From Candidatus Hydrogenedentota bacterium (GTDB lineage: Bacteria; Hydrogenedentota; Hydrogenedentia; Hydrogenedentales; GCA-2746185): 7,069 nt of DNA. The DNA lies in contig JASJYE010000122.1 of NCBI GenBank assembly GCA_030123645.1, positions 1 through 7,069 on the forward strand. Direction: 5' to 3'. The notes below the pieces were generated by a model. That model was not told where the DNA came from. It worked only from the letters and a program-made list of their open reading frames with translations, and did no database searches. Below are positions 1-5,376 of this stretch, one piece after another. The first letter of the stretch is position 1, and each line of letters starts with the position of its first letter. Position numbers and translations under genes: made by a program.

Positions 1-113
1 AGGCCCATCGCTCATCCCTTGGGCGGCCGGTTCATTTCCTCGGACCGCCAATAGACGCCGACGCGCAGCTCAGAATCATCGACGTGACCGGTCAATCGGC
101 TATGGCGGTCGCT

Positions 114-162
114 GGAACCACCGGTTTGGAATCAGGTACAGGCCCCGGAACCACCGGTTTGG
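114..162. repeat. Two copies of a 16-bp direct repeat, 33 bp apart
   Basis: The 16-mer GGAACCACCGGTTTGG occurs exactly at 114-129 and 147-162, separated by 17 unrelated bases. The sequence flanking the two copies is not repeated, so this is about one and a half units of a 33-bp period rather than a long array. The core contains the palindrome ACCGGT. It lies in the flank beyond the 3' end of the minus-strand AOR gene. The units are too short and too few for CRISPR. It could be the remnant of a tandem intergenic repeat family or a paired protein-binding site. The exact duplication is directly seen; its role is unknown. Confidence 0.6.
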
Positions 163-211
163 CTTAAGGCCGCATCCTATTGAACGACGGCGAGCGACAA
201 CTGCCCTAGCT

Positions 212-227
212 TCGAGGGATCCCTCGA
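212..227. terminator. 16-bp perfect palindrome just past the AOR gene (weak terminator candidate)
   Basis: TCGAGGGATCCCTCGA is a perfect 16-bp palindrome that could fold as a 6-bp stem with a GATC loop. It begins about 20 bases beyond the stop codon of the minus-strand AOR gene, where a terminator is expected. However, no T-tract follows the stem in the minus direction, and only TAAAA follows it on the plus strand. It is therefore at best a weak or factor-assisted terminator. A binding site for a dimeric regulator is an alternative reading. Confidence 0.25.
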
Positions 228-247
228 TAAAAGCGATCCTGTGGAAA

Positions 248-1948
248 CTAAATGACCGAAATGGTGTCGAGATTATCCCAAATCTTGTCCATCTCTGCTT
301 GTTCGACGCCAAAGACCATGTTCATGGGCGGCAGGACTTCGGTGCGGACAAATGCGGGGCCATCACCGTGGACCGTGCTGAATTCGGCGCCCTTGTTGAA
401 CGCGACTTCGTCCCGGAGGCAGTCGCGCCCGATATTGACGACGTCATCCTCGGTAATTTCGAGGCCGTAGCAGGCATTGAGAAGGTCTTTACAAAATGTC
501 ACCGTCACGGGGGTTTCGCCCGCGATGGCGAACTGGCACAGGCCGATCGAATCGAGCACGGCGTTCGTTATCTGTTCTCTGAGCGAGTGTTCCACCGCGC
601 CCTCGTTATCCATTTCGTATTTCAGGCCGGCCGTATGGTCGGCGCCCATGGGGCTGGTGTGGTAGGTTACGCCTGTGGGCTTGCCAACGCGGGGATCGTG
701 GGCGGGGATGGCTTGGCCCCCGAATGCCGGCACGCGGTCCACGCCCAGCGTCAACGCGGTGTGCACGACACCGTCGGCGATCATCCTGCCCATTTCGGTC
801 CCCTCTTCGATTTCTTTCAACAACGCTTCAACCGCGGCCGCATCACCCATGGCGAACTTCCCTGCACTGGCGGCCACGCCTAGGGCACTGCCGATCTCAA
901 TGGTGTCGATACCGATGTCGTCACACATCCGGTCGAATAGGGCTACGGCGTCCGGGTCCGAGACTCCGAGGTTGGTGCCCATAAGGGCGAGGGTTTCATA
1001 TTCCAGAGCCGAGGTGACATGATTGCCGTCTTTGTCGTTGTAGTACAGCGAGCATTTCACGATACAGCCCTGCATGCACGCATCCATCTTGTGGCCCCGG
1101 CCCTCTTCATCTTTCATGATGTTCTCTCCGAAGAGATTCTCGATGCCCTCCGGCGGCTTCCCGCTATAGTTCTGCATGGGGGTGCTCCCCATGCGGCTGA
1201 GGACACCTAGAACGCCCGCGGTCCCCGTGGCAGCGAAGGTTTTGAAGGACCTGTTCGCTTTAAGCGGTTCCGGCCATGCCTTTACGGCGGCCCGATAGAC
1301 TTCCTTGTGCACCGGCACGACCACTTTCACTCCCGTCTCATCGACGACAATCGCCTTGAGGCCTTTGGCGCCCATGACCGCGCCGAGGCCGCCGCGTGCT
1401 GCGTGGCGCGTGGGAAGGCCGTCCTTGTCCGTCAACGCGACGCTCGCCGACTTCTGCTTGCGCTCGCCCGCTACGCCAATGCTCATGATGCCCACTTTCT
1501 TGCCGTGTTTCTCTTTCAGCACCTCAACGAGGGCATAGTTTCCCATTCCGCAACACTCGCCGGCATCCTCGAAGGTAACTCCGTCCTTCGTGAATTTCAT
1601 GATATACAACTTGCCATCCGAAGGCGCGCCCTGAACGATAATCGCGCGAACCCCGAGCTTGTCGATTTTTTGTGCAACACTTCCGCCGACGTTGGCTTCC
1701 TTGATGCCCATGGTCAGCGGGCTCTTTCCGCCGACAGACATCCGGCCGAAAGAGGGGGCCATGGTTCCGGCCAGCGGGCCAATGGCGAAAACCAGGCGCG
1801 CGTCGGCTCCGAGGGGATCGGTGTCCGGGGACACTTCCTTGTTTAGAATCTTCGCGGACAGAGCGCGTCCGCCGATTATCGTCCATTCTTCGGGAAGGTC
1901 CTCAAGGCTCGATGTCAAAGCGCTCATATCAATCCGCAAGATCTTCAT
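248..1948 (-). CDS. Aldehyde:ferredoxin oxidoreductase family protein (tungsten/molybdenum bis-pterin enzyme)
   Basis: This 566-residue protein belongs to the AOR family, cytoplasmic enzymes that typically oxidise aldehydes to carboxylic acids and pass electrons to ferredoxin through a 4Fe-4S cluster beside a bis-pterin W or Mo centre. The N-terminal pterin-binding domain spans about residues 2-205, with GRMSVGGKSPLT at 68-79, KEANVGG at 83-89 and RHAARGGLGAVMGAKG at 181-196. The AOR C-terminal domain spans about 215-560. Cluster ligands are Cys291, Cys295, Cys299 and distal Cys471. DXXG(I/L)(D/C) pterin motifs start at Asp343 and Asp466. EYE at 316-318 and His438 in DHTAG match the metal-site Glu and His of the family. 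CX3CX3C and the KEANVGG text resemble the YdhV-like branch more than Pyrococcus AOR (CX2CX3C), so the substrate is not assignable. The start is supported by a strong AGGAGG site and the typical MKILRID opening. No ferredoxin-like or electron-transfer subunit is encoded beside it. It is divergent from wtpABC-moeA, which would supply its metal and cofactor. Family assignment is firm; metal and substrate are open. Confidence 0.95.
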   Translation of the reverse strand: MKILRIDMSALTSSLEDLPEEWTIIGGRALSAKILNKEVSPDTDPLGADARLVFAIGPLAGTMAPSFGRMSVGGKSPLTMGIKEANVGGSVAQKIDKLGVRAIIVQGAPSDGKLYIMKFTKDGVTFEDAGECCGMGNYALVEVLKEKHGKKVGIMSIGVAGERKQKSASVALTDKDGLPTRHAARGGLGAVMGAKGLKAIVVDETGVKVVVPVHKEVYRAAVKAWPEPLKANRSFKTFAATGTAGVLGVLSRMGSTPMQNYSGKPPEGIENLFGENIMKDEEGRGHKMDACMQGCIVKCSLYYNDKDGNHVTSALEYETLALMGTNLGVSDPDAVALFDRMCDDIGIDTIEIGSALGVAASAGKFAMGDAAAVEALLKEIEEGTEMGRMIADGVVHTALTLGVDRVPAFGGQAIPAHDPRVGKPTGVTYHTSPMGADHTAGLKYEMDNEGAVEHSLREQITNAVLDSIGLCQFAIAGETPVTVTFCKDLLNACYGLEITEDDVVNIGRDCLRDEVAFNKGAEFSTVHGDGPAFVRTEVLPPMNMVFGVEQAEMDKIWDNLDTISVI

Positions 1949-1953
1949 TTCAT

Positions 1954-1959
1954 CCTCCT
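1954..1959 (-). promoter_or_regulatory. Ribosome binding site of the AOR gene
   Basis: Read on the minus strand, a perfect AGGAGG lies five bases before the ATG at 1948-1946. It is the strongest Shine-Dalgarno site in the window. It fixes the AOR start and suggests high translation initiation. Confidence 0.85.
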
Positions 1960-2062
1960 AGGCTTTTTCAGAACCCACTATTGCAGGCCCGGACTGGTAA
2001 TCGTTTGGACGCACCACAACACCAGCGCCCCGGTATAATGCCCGAGCGGCCATGGCCCGTAC

Positions 2063-2091
2063 ATTCTTAAACGCCGCGCACAGGGCGTTAA
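2063..2091 (-). promoter_or_regulatory. Candidate sigma-70-type promoter for the AOR gene
   Basis: On the minus strand TTAACG (complement of 2091-2086) and AAGAAT (complement of 2068-2063) lie 17 bases apart. Each matches four of six consensus positions (TTGACA, TATAAT). Transcription would start near 2055, giving a leader of roughly 105 bases before the AOR ATG. Chance matches of this quality are common, so this is only a candidate. Confidence 0.3.
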
Positions 2092-2301
2092 TTTCCGAAT
2101 ACTTGAGTGGCAACCCGCCCCGTTCGCGGCGTGCTGACCCAAATTATAGCCTCAAACCGGCGTCCAGCTCCAGATCTACTTTTTCCCGCTGGAACCGGGG
2201 CGGTGAAGCGACTCTCCTCTATGCTCGTTGATGGGTTAGAATTCTTATCCACATGGACGGTAAGATATAAAGGATGCGTCTCCTCTATCGTCCGAGGGTG
2301 A

Positions 2302-2358
2302 GGGTGGCAGGATGCCAGCCGTTGGGTGGCAGACGCTGGCTGCCCCGCGTCAGTTTTT
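2302..2358 (+). terminator. Candidate attenuator in the wtpA leader: terminator hairpin with an overlapping alternative hairpin
   Basis: A terminator-like hairpin forms from GACGC (2332-2336) and GCGTC (2347-2351), extended by GG/CC inside after one mismatch. It is followed two bases later by TTTTT at 2354-2358. A competing hairpin pairs 2306-2310 with 2340-2344 and 2315-2319 with 2335-2339, giving ten base pairs around a four-base bulge. It uses bases 2335-2344, so the two structures cannot coexist. GGGTGGCAG occurs twice (2302-2310 and 2324-2332), and the second copy can also pair GGCAG with CTGCC at 2340-2344. This architecture fits transcription attenuation about 170 bases before the wtpA start. 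The plain alternative is a terminator for an upstream plus-strand transcript. The pairings are seen directly; regulation is inferred. Confidence 0.4.
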
Positions 2359-2366
2359 CGAAAGGT

Positions 2367-2403
2367 GCGCCGTTTGATTGAATATTTAGGTCTCGGCGCT
2401 TTT
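2367..2403 (+). terminator. Second terminator-like hairpin in the wtpA leader
   Basis: GCGCCG at 2367-2372 is the exact reverse complement of CGGCGC at 2394-2399, with a 21-base AT-rich loop, and is followed immediately by TTTT at 2400-2403. The six all-GC pairs followed by a short U run resemble an intrinsic terminator, though the loop is long and the U run short. It sits only nine bases after the T-run of the preceding hairpin, so the two may act in tandem. Confidence 0.3.
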
Positions 2404-2515
2404 GAGTTGGTAATGGACACTGCTGATTTCGCCTAAGCAATTCATCGTAAAGGGCCTAGAAGTAGCTTGAGATTAGGCTGTAAAGCACGTGCTCAAGGCA
2501 GGTCGCACAGGACTC

Positions 2516-2520
2516 AAGGA
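2516..2520 (+). promoter_or_regulatory. Ribosome binding site that sets the wtpA start
   Basis: AAGGA lies six bases before the ATG at 2527. It favours that ATG over the in-frame TTG at 2467, which would add 20 residues (MRLGCKARAQ...) ahead of an otherwise standard signal peptide. Confidence 0.75.
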
Positions 2521-2526
2521 AAGGCC

Positions 2527-3522
2527 ATGAAGCCGAAAATCATCAATAAAAGCTCGTTCGCCTCACTGTGGATGCTGGCCATACTCGCCATCCCGTCCAT
2601 GTTCACTCCAGCGCATGCCTTCGAGGCGCCATCCGATATCAGCGGAGAACTCATGGTCTTTCACGCCGGAAGCCTCGCCGTTCCCTTCAAGGAAGTCGTC
2701 AAGGCCTTCAACAAGGAATACCCATCGGTACGCGTCCTCACGGAAGCGGCAGGGAGCCGCGCATGCGCCCGGAAGATATCCGATCTGGATCGGGAATGCG
2801 ACGTTTTCGGCTCGGCGGACTACACGGTCATCGACACGCTCTTGATACCCGAACACACGAAGTGGAATATTCGCTTCGCCGCCAACGAAATGGTGATCGC
2901 CTATACGGAAGACTCCCGGCGCGCCGACGAGATCGACAGCGACAACTGGCACCGCATCCTCTTGGAGAAGAACGTGGCCTATGGGCGCGCGGACCCTAAC
3001 GTCGATCCCTGCGGTTACCGCACCGTTATTACCTCGAAGCTGGCGGAGATTCACTACGGCGAGCCCGGTCTGGCCGCGCGGCTCCTTGGAAAAGACCGGC
3101 GGCACATCCGGCCCAAAGAAACCGATCTGTTGGCCTTGCTGGAGGTGGGTGAAATCGACTATTTCTTCATTTACCGGTCGGTGGCAAGGCAGCATGGCTT
3201 GAAATGGGTGACGCTTCCGGACGAAATCAATCTCAAGAACCCCGAAATGGCCAACATATACCGGAAGGCCACCGTCGAGATTTCAGGGAAGACGCTGGGC
3301 TCGGTAATCGAGAAGTCGGGCGCTCCCATGGTCTACGGGGTCACGATACCCAAAAACGCGCGCAACCCGAAGGCGGCCCTGGCCTTCGTGACATTCCTGC
3401 TCGAACGCGACAAGGGCATGGCGATCATGGAGCGAAATGGCCAGCCTTCACTCGTGCCCACGCTTTCAGACACTTATGATGACATCCCCGGCCCCTTGAA
3501 GAGGTTTGCGCTAAAGCCATGA
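2527..3522 (+). CDS. wtpA: Periplasmic tungstate/molybdate-binding protein of an ABC importer (WtpA family)
   Basis: This 331-residue secreted protein captures tungstate or molybdate and delivers it to the WtpBC membrane complex. A Sec signal peptide occupies residues 1-31: basic MKPKIINK, a hydrophobic core at about 12-27, and cleavage expected after AHA. The mature protein shows the family oxyanion-site text FHAGSL (45-50) and EAAGS (73-77), then ADYT (97-100), DPCGYR (160-165), DYFFIYRSVARQHG (211-224) and YGVTIPKN (270-277). In the archaeal WtpA/ModA subfamily the metal is held octahedrally with help from an Asp and a Glu. By remembered alignment to the Archaeoglobus protein these are Asp160 and Glu198, both present. 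The stretch between them is about 27 residues shorter than in that protein, so this is a compact version. Its stop codon overlaps the wtpB start by four bases (ATGA). The family is clear; preference for tungstate over molybdate is inferred, partly from the divergent AOR gene. Confidence 0.92.
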   Translation: MKPKIINKSSFASLWMLAILAIPSMFTPAHAFEAPSDISGELMVFHAGSLAVPFKEVVKAFNKEYPSVRVLTEAAGSRACARKISDLDRECDVFGSADYTVIDTLLIPEHTKWNIRFAANEMVIAYTEDSRRADEIDSDNWHRILLEKNVAYGRADPNVDPCGYRTVITSKLAEIHYGEPGLAARLLGKDRRHIRPKETDLLALLEVGEIDYFFIYRSVARQHGLKWVTLPDEINLKNPEMANIYRKATVEISGKTLGSVIEKSGAPMVYGVTIPKNARNPKAALAFVTFLLERDKGMAIMERNGQPSLVPTLSDTYDDIPGPLKRFALKP

Positions 3523-4328
3523 TGAGCACATTCAGCTCCAAAGTGAGAATCGAGCCCCTCTACCTTCTCTTTTCGTTTTTTGGCGGACTCGTGTTGTTGT
3601 TCATCATCGCGCCCTTAGCCAATATGGTCTTGCACACCACCTTTAGCGAACTGACCGAGACCGCCATCGAGCCCGAGGTGCGCAACAGCATCTGGCTCAC
3701 CCTCTGGACCTCGATGGCGGCCACGCTTATTCTCGGCGTTATATCTGTGCCCTTCGCTTACCTCTTGGCCCGAAGGAGTTTCCCTTTCAAACGACTCGTC
3801 GTGGCGCTTGTCGACATTCCCATCGTGATCCCCCACTCCGCCGCGGGCATTGCTATCCTCGGCATCATCTCTCGCAATTCTCCGCTTGGGAGCGCGGCTG
3901 AACGTATTGGATTTCATCTCGTGGGTGGCGCCGCGGGTATCATGATCGCCATGGCCTTCGTGAGCATCCCCTTTCTCATCAACTCCGCTCGAGACGGTTT
4001 CGCCGCGGTCCCCGAGCGCCTCGAGAAGGCCGCCCTCAGCCTGGGCGCTTCGCCCACGCGCGTCTTTTTCGCCATATCCGTGCCCTTGGCTTGGCGGGCG
4101 ATCCTCTCGGGATTTGTCCTGATGTGGGCCCGGGGCCTCAGCGAGTTCGGCGCAGTAATCGTCGTGGCCTACCATCCCATCGTCACCCCGGTGTTAATCT
4201 ATGAGCGATTCGGCGCCTTCGGGTTGAAGGCCGCACGGCCCATCTCGGTCGTGTTCATCGGTGTCTGTCTGGTCTTCTTTATCGTGATACGGCTTTTGGC
4301 AAGGGAACCCAAGGATGCTGTGCGTTAG
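3519..4328 (+). CDS. wtpB: Tungstate/molybdate ABC transporter permease (WtpB family)
   Basis: This 269-residue inner-membrane protein would form the homodimeric channel of the importer. About six membrane segments are visible, near residues 14-37, 57-83, 94-117, 136-156, 184-216 and 241-260. The EAA-type cytoplasmic loop that docks on the ATPase is at 169-191 (EKAALSLGASPTRVFFAISV onwards) with the conserved glycine at 176. LSEFGAVIVVAYHP at 207-220 is typical of ModB/WtpB/CysT-type permeases. The ATG at 3519 overlaps the wtpA stop (ATGA), and a second ATG follows directly at 3522; either may be used. A weak AAGAGG lies at 3499-3504, so translation is probably coupled to wtpA. The 3' end overlaps wtpC by 14 bases. 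Metal specificity comes from the binding protein, so sequence alone would also allow the name modB. Confidence 0.9.
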   Translation: MMSTFSSKVRIEPLYLLFSFFGGLVLLFIIAPLANMVLHTTFSELTETAIEPEVRNSIWLTLWTSMAATLILGVISVPFAYLLARRSFPFKRLVVALVDIPIVIPHSAAGIAILGIISRNSPLGSAAERIGFHLVGGAAGIMIAMAFVSIPFLINSARDGFAAVPERLEKAALSLGASPTRVFFAISVPLAWRAILSGFVLMWARGLSEFGAVIVVAYHPIVTPVLIYERFGAFGLKAARPISVVFIGVCLVFFIVIRLLAREPKDAVR

Positions 4329-5376
4329 AAATCTTGGAAAAGACCTGCGCGGTTTCGCGGTGCGCGGCGTCTCCTTCGACGTCGAGGACGGAGACTACTT
4401 CGTCCTGCTCGGCCCATCCGGTGTGGGCAAGACCGTCTTGCTCGAGCTAATAGCGGGCATAACCACACCGGACGAGGGCCGGATCATGTGGGACGGACAG
4501 GACATTACGCACGAACGCATCCACCGCCGCCGCATGGGTTTGGTCTACCAAGACCAGGCGTTGTTTCCCCACATGACCGTAGATCAGAACATCGCTTTCG
4601 GGCTTCGGCCCAAGAAGATGCGGCCGGCCGCCCTGCGAGAGCGCGTGGAGAAACTGGCAGCGGACGTAAGCGTAAGCGATCTCCTCCACCGCTACCCAGG
4701 CACCCTATCCGGCGGCGAGTCCCAACGGGTCGCCTTGGCACGCACCCTGGCCACGGACCCCAGGTGTCTCTTGCTCGACGAGCCCCTGTCGTCGCTGGAC
4801 GCCCAGTCCCGCTCGGAACTTCAGGCCCTTTTGCGTTCGCTCCACCGCAAGGGGCACACCGTCATCCACGTGACCCACGAAAACAAGGAGGCCATGGCCT
4901 TGGCTTCACGCGTCGCGATCATGGAGAACGGGACCATCACGCAGGTCGGAACGCCGAGCGAGGTGTTCCACCATCCCAAGTCGGAATTTGTAGCTCGCTT
5001 CGTCGGAATCCGAAACTCCTTCAAGGGCCGCTTCGAGGCCTCGGGCAACGGCAACGGTTCGTTGTCGCAGTTCGTCACCGAGGGGCTTACGTTTCAGGTT
5101 CTCAGTGAAGCCTCCTCGGGTACGGGATTCCTTGTCTTCCGAAGCGAGGACCTCGTCGTTTCGCGGATACGGGACGACTTGAGCGCGGAGAACCGTTTCC
5201 AGGGCACCGTTGTCGACATGGCGCCCGCTCGATTGGGGGCGGAATTGACCATCGATATCGGCGTGAAAGTCGCCGCGTTGATGACCTCCGATTCCGTGGA
5301 ACGCTTGGGTGTGGAATGCGGACAGGACGTCTGGGTGAGTCTCAAAGCCTCCGCGGCACGGTACATCGAAAAATGA
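4315..5376 (+). CDS. wtpC: Tungstate/molybdate ABC transporter ATP-binding protein (WtpC/ModC family)
   Basis: This 353-residue cytoplasmic ATPase would power WtpAB import. The nucleotide-binding domain fills about residues 1-235: Walker A GPSGVGKT (33-40), Q-loop Gln79 in YQDQALFPHMT, signature LSGGESQR (131-138), Walker B CLLLDEP with catalytic Glu156, D-loop SSLD (159-162) and H-loop His188 in HVTHE. All catalytic elements are intact. Residues about 293-350 look like a single TOBE-type domain, which in ModC/WtpC proteins can bind the transported oxyanion and mediate feedback inhibition. Residues 242-250 (ASGNGNGSL) look like a flexible linker. The start at 4315 lies inside the end of wtpB in another frame. 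AAGGGA at 4301-4306 is a suitable ribosome site eight bases upstream. The stop overlaps the moeA ATG. The ABC family assignment is certain; oxyanion specificity follows from its neighbours. Confidence 0.92.
   Translation: MLCVRNLGKDLRGFAVRGVSFDVEDGDYFVLLGPSGVGKTVLLELIAGITTPDEGRIMWDGQDITHERIHRRRMGLVYQDQALFPHMTVDQNIAFGLRPKKMRPAALRERVEKLAADVSVSDLLHRYPGTLSGGESQRVALARTLATDPRCLLLDEPLSSLDAQSRSELQALLRSLHRKGHTVIHVTHENKEAMALASRVAIMENGTITQVGTPSEVFHHPKSEFVARFVGIRNSFKGRFEASGNGNGSLSQFVTEGLTFQVLSEASSGTGFLVFRSEDLVVSRIRDDLSAENRFQGTVVDMAPARLGAELTIDIGVKVAALMTSDSVERLGVECGQDVWVSLKASAARYIEK

Larger units (their letters stand above)
1949..2526. other. Divergent intergenic control region between the AOR gene and wtpA
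   Basis: This 578-base region separates the AOR gene (leftward) from wtpA (rightward) and is unusually long compared with the overlapping genes that follow. On the AOR side it holds a possible promoter and the ribosome binding site. On the wtpA side it holds two terminator-like hairpins, a 10-bp palindrome AGCACGTGCT at 2484-2493, and an inverted pair CTTGAG/CTCAAG at 2466-2471 and 2492-2497 flanking that area. Weak open frames of 64 codons (plus strand, GTG at 2107 to 2301) and 110 codons (minus strand, 2420-2088) lack ribosome sites and recognisable protein sequence, and I do not call them. No ModE-type operator or known riboswitch was recognised by eye. Confidence 0.7.

Noticed and set aside
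114..162. CRISPR array
   Set aside because: There are only two 16-bp repeats with a 17-bp spacer, well below usual CRISPR dimensions, and no cas genes.
3..167. Plus-strand frame open from the left edge to TAA at 165-167, reading ...PPIDADAQLRIIDVTGQ... near its middle
   Set aside because: It could be the 3' end of a gene and slightly resembles an OB-fold-like tail. However, only 54 codons are visible, another frame is equally open, and no family was recognised. It needs sequence to the left.
100..312. Minus-strand 70-codon frame with a PNRWF repeat
   Set aside because: It overlaps the 3' end of the AOR gene in another frame, and the peptide repeat simply reflects the 16-bp DNA repeat. There is no ribosome site.
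299..883. Plus-strand 194-codon frame antisense to the AOR gene
   Set aside because: The AOR coding frame on the other strand has intact catalytic motifs. The antisense openness is a GC-rich codon-usage shadow.
2034..2039. Perfect TATAAT on the plus strand as a -10 for a long wtp leader transcript
   Set aside because: The only -35-like hexamer (TTGGAC at 2005-2010) is 23 bases away, too far, and there is no extended -10. It is kept only as a reminder that a transcript entering the leader hairpins could start here.
2243..2265. TCTTA...TAAGA inverted pair as an operator (ModE- or TunR-like)
   Set aside because: The arms are only five bases and the text does not match a regulator consensus I can state with confidence. 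No regulator gene is in the window.
2107..2301. Plus-strand 64-codon frame starting GTG, ending just before the leader hairpins
   Set aside because: It has no ribosome site, no recognisable protein sequence and ordinary intergenic codon content. A gene ended by the hairpins at 2302-2358 cannot be fully excluded.
2563..3195. Minus-strand 210-codon frame antisense to wtpA
   Set aside because: It is a shadow of the well-supported wtpA gene, with no motifs and no ribosome site.
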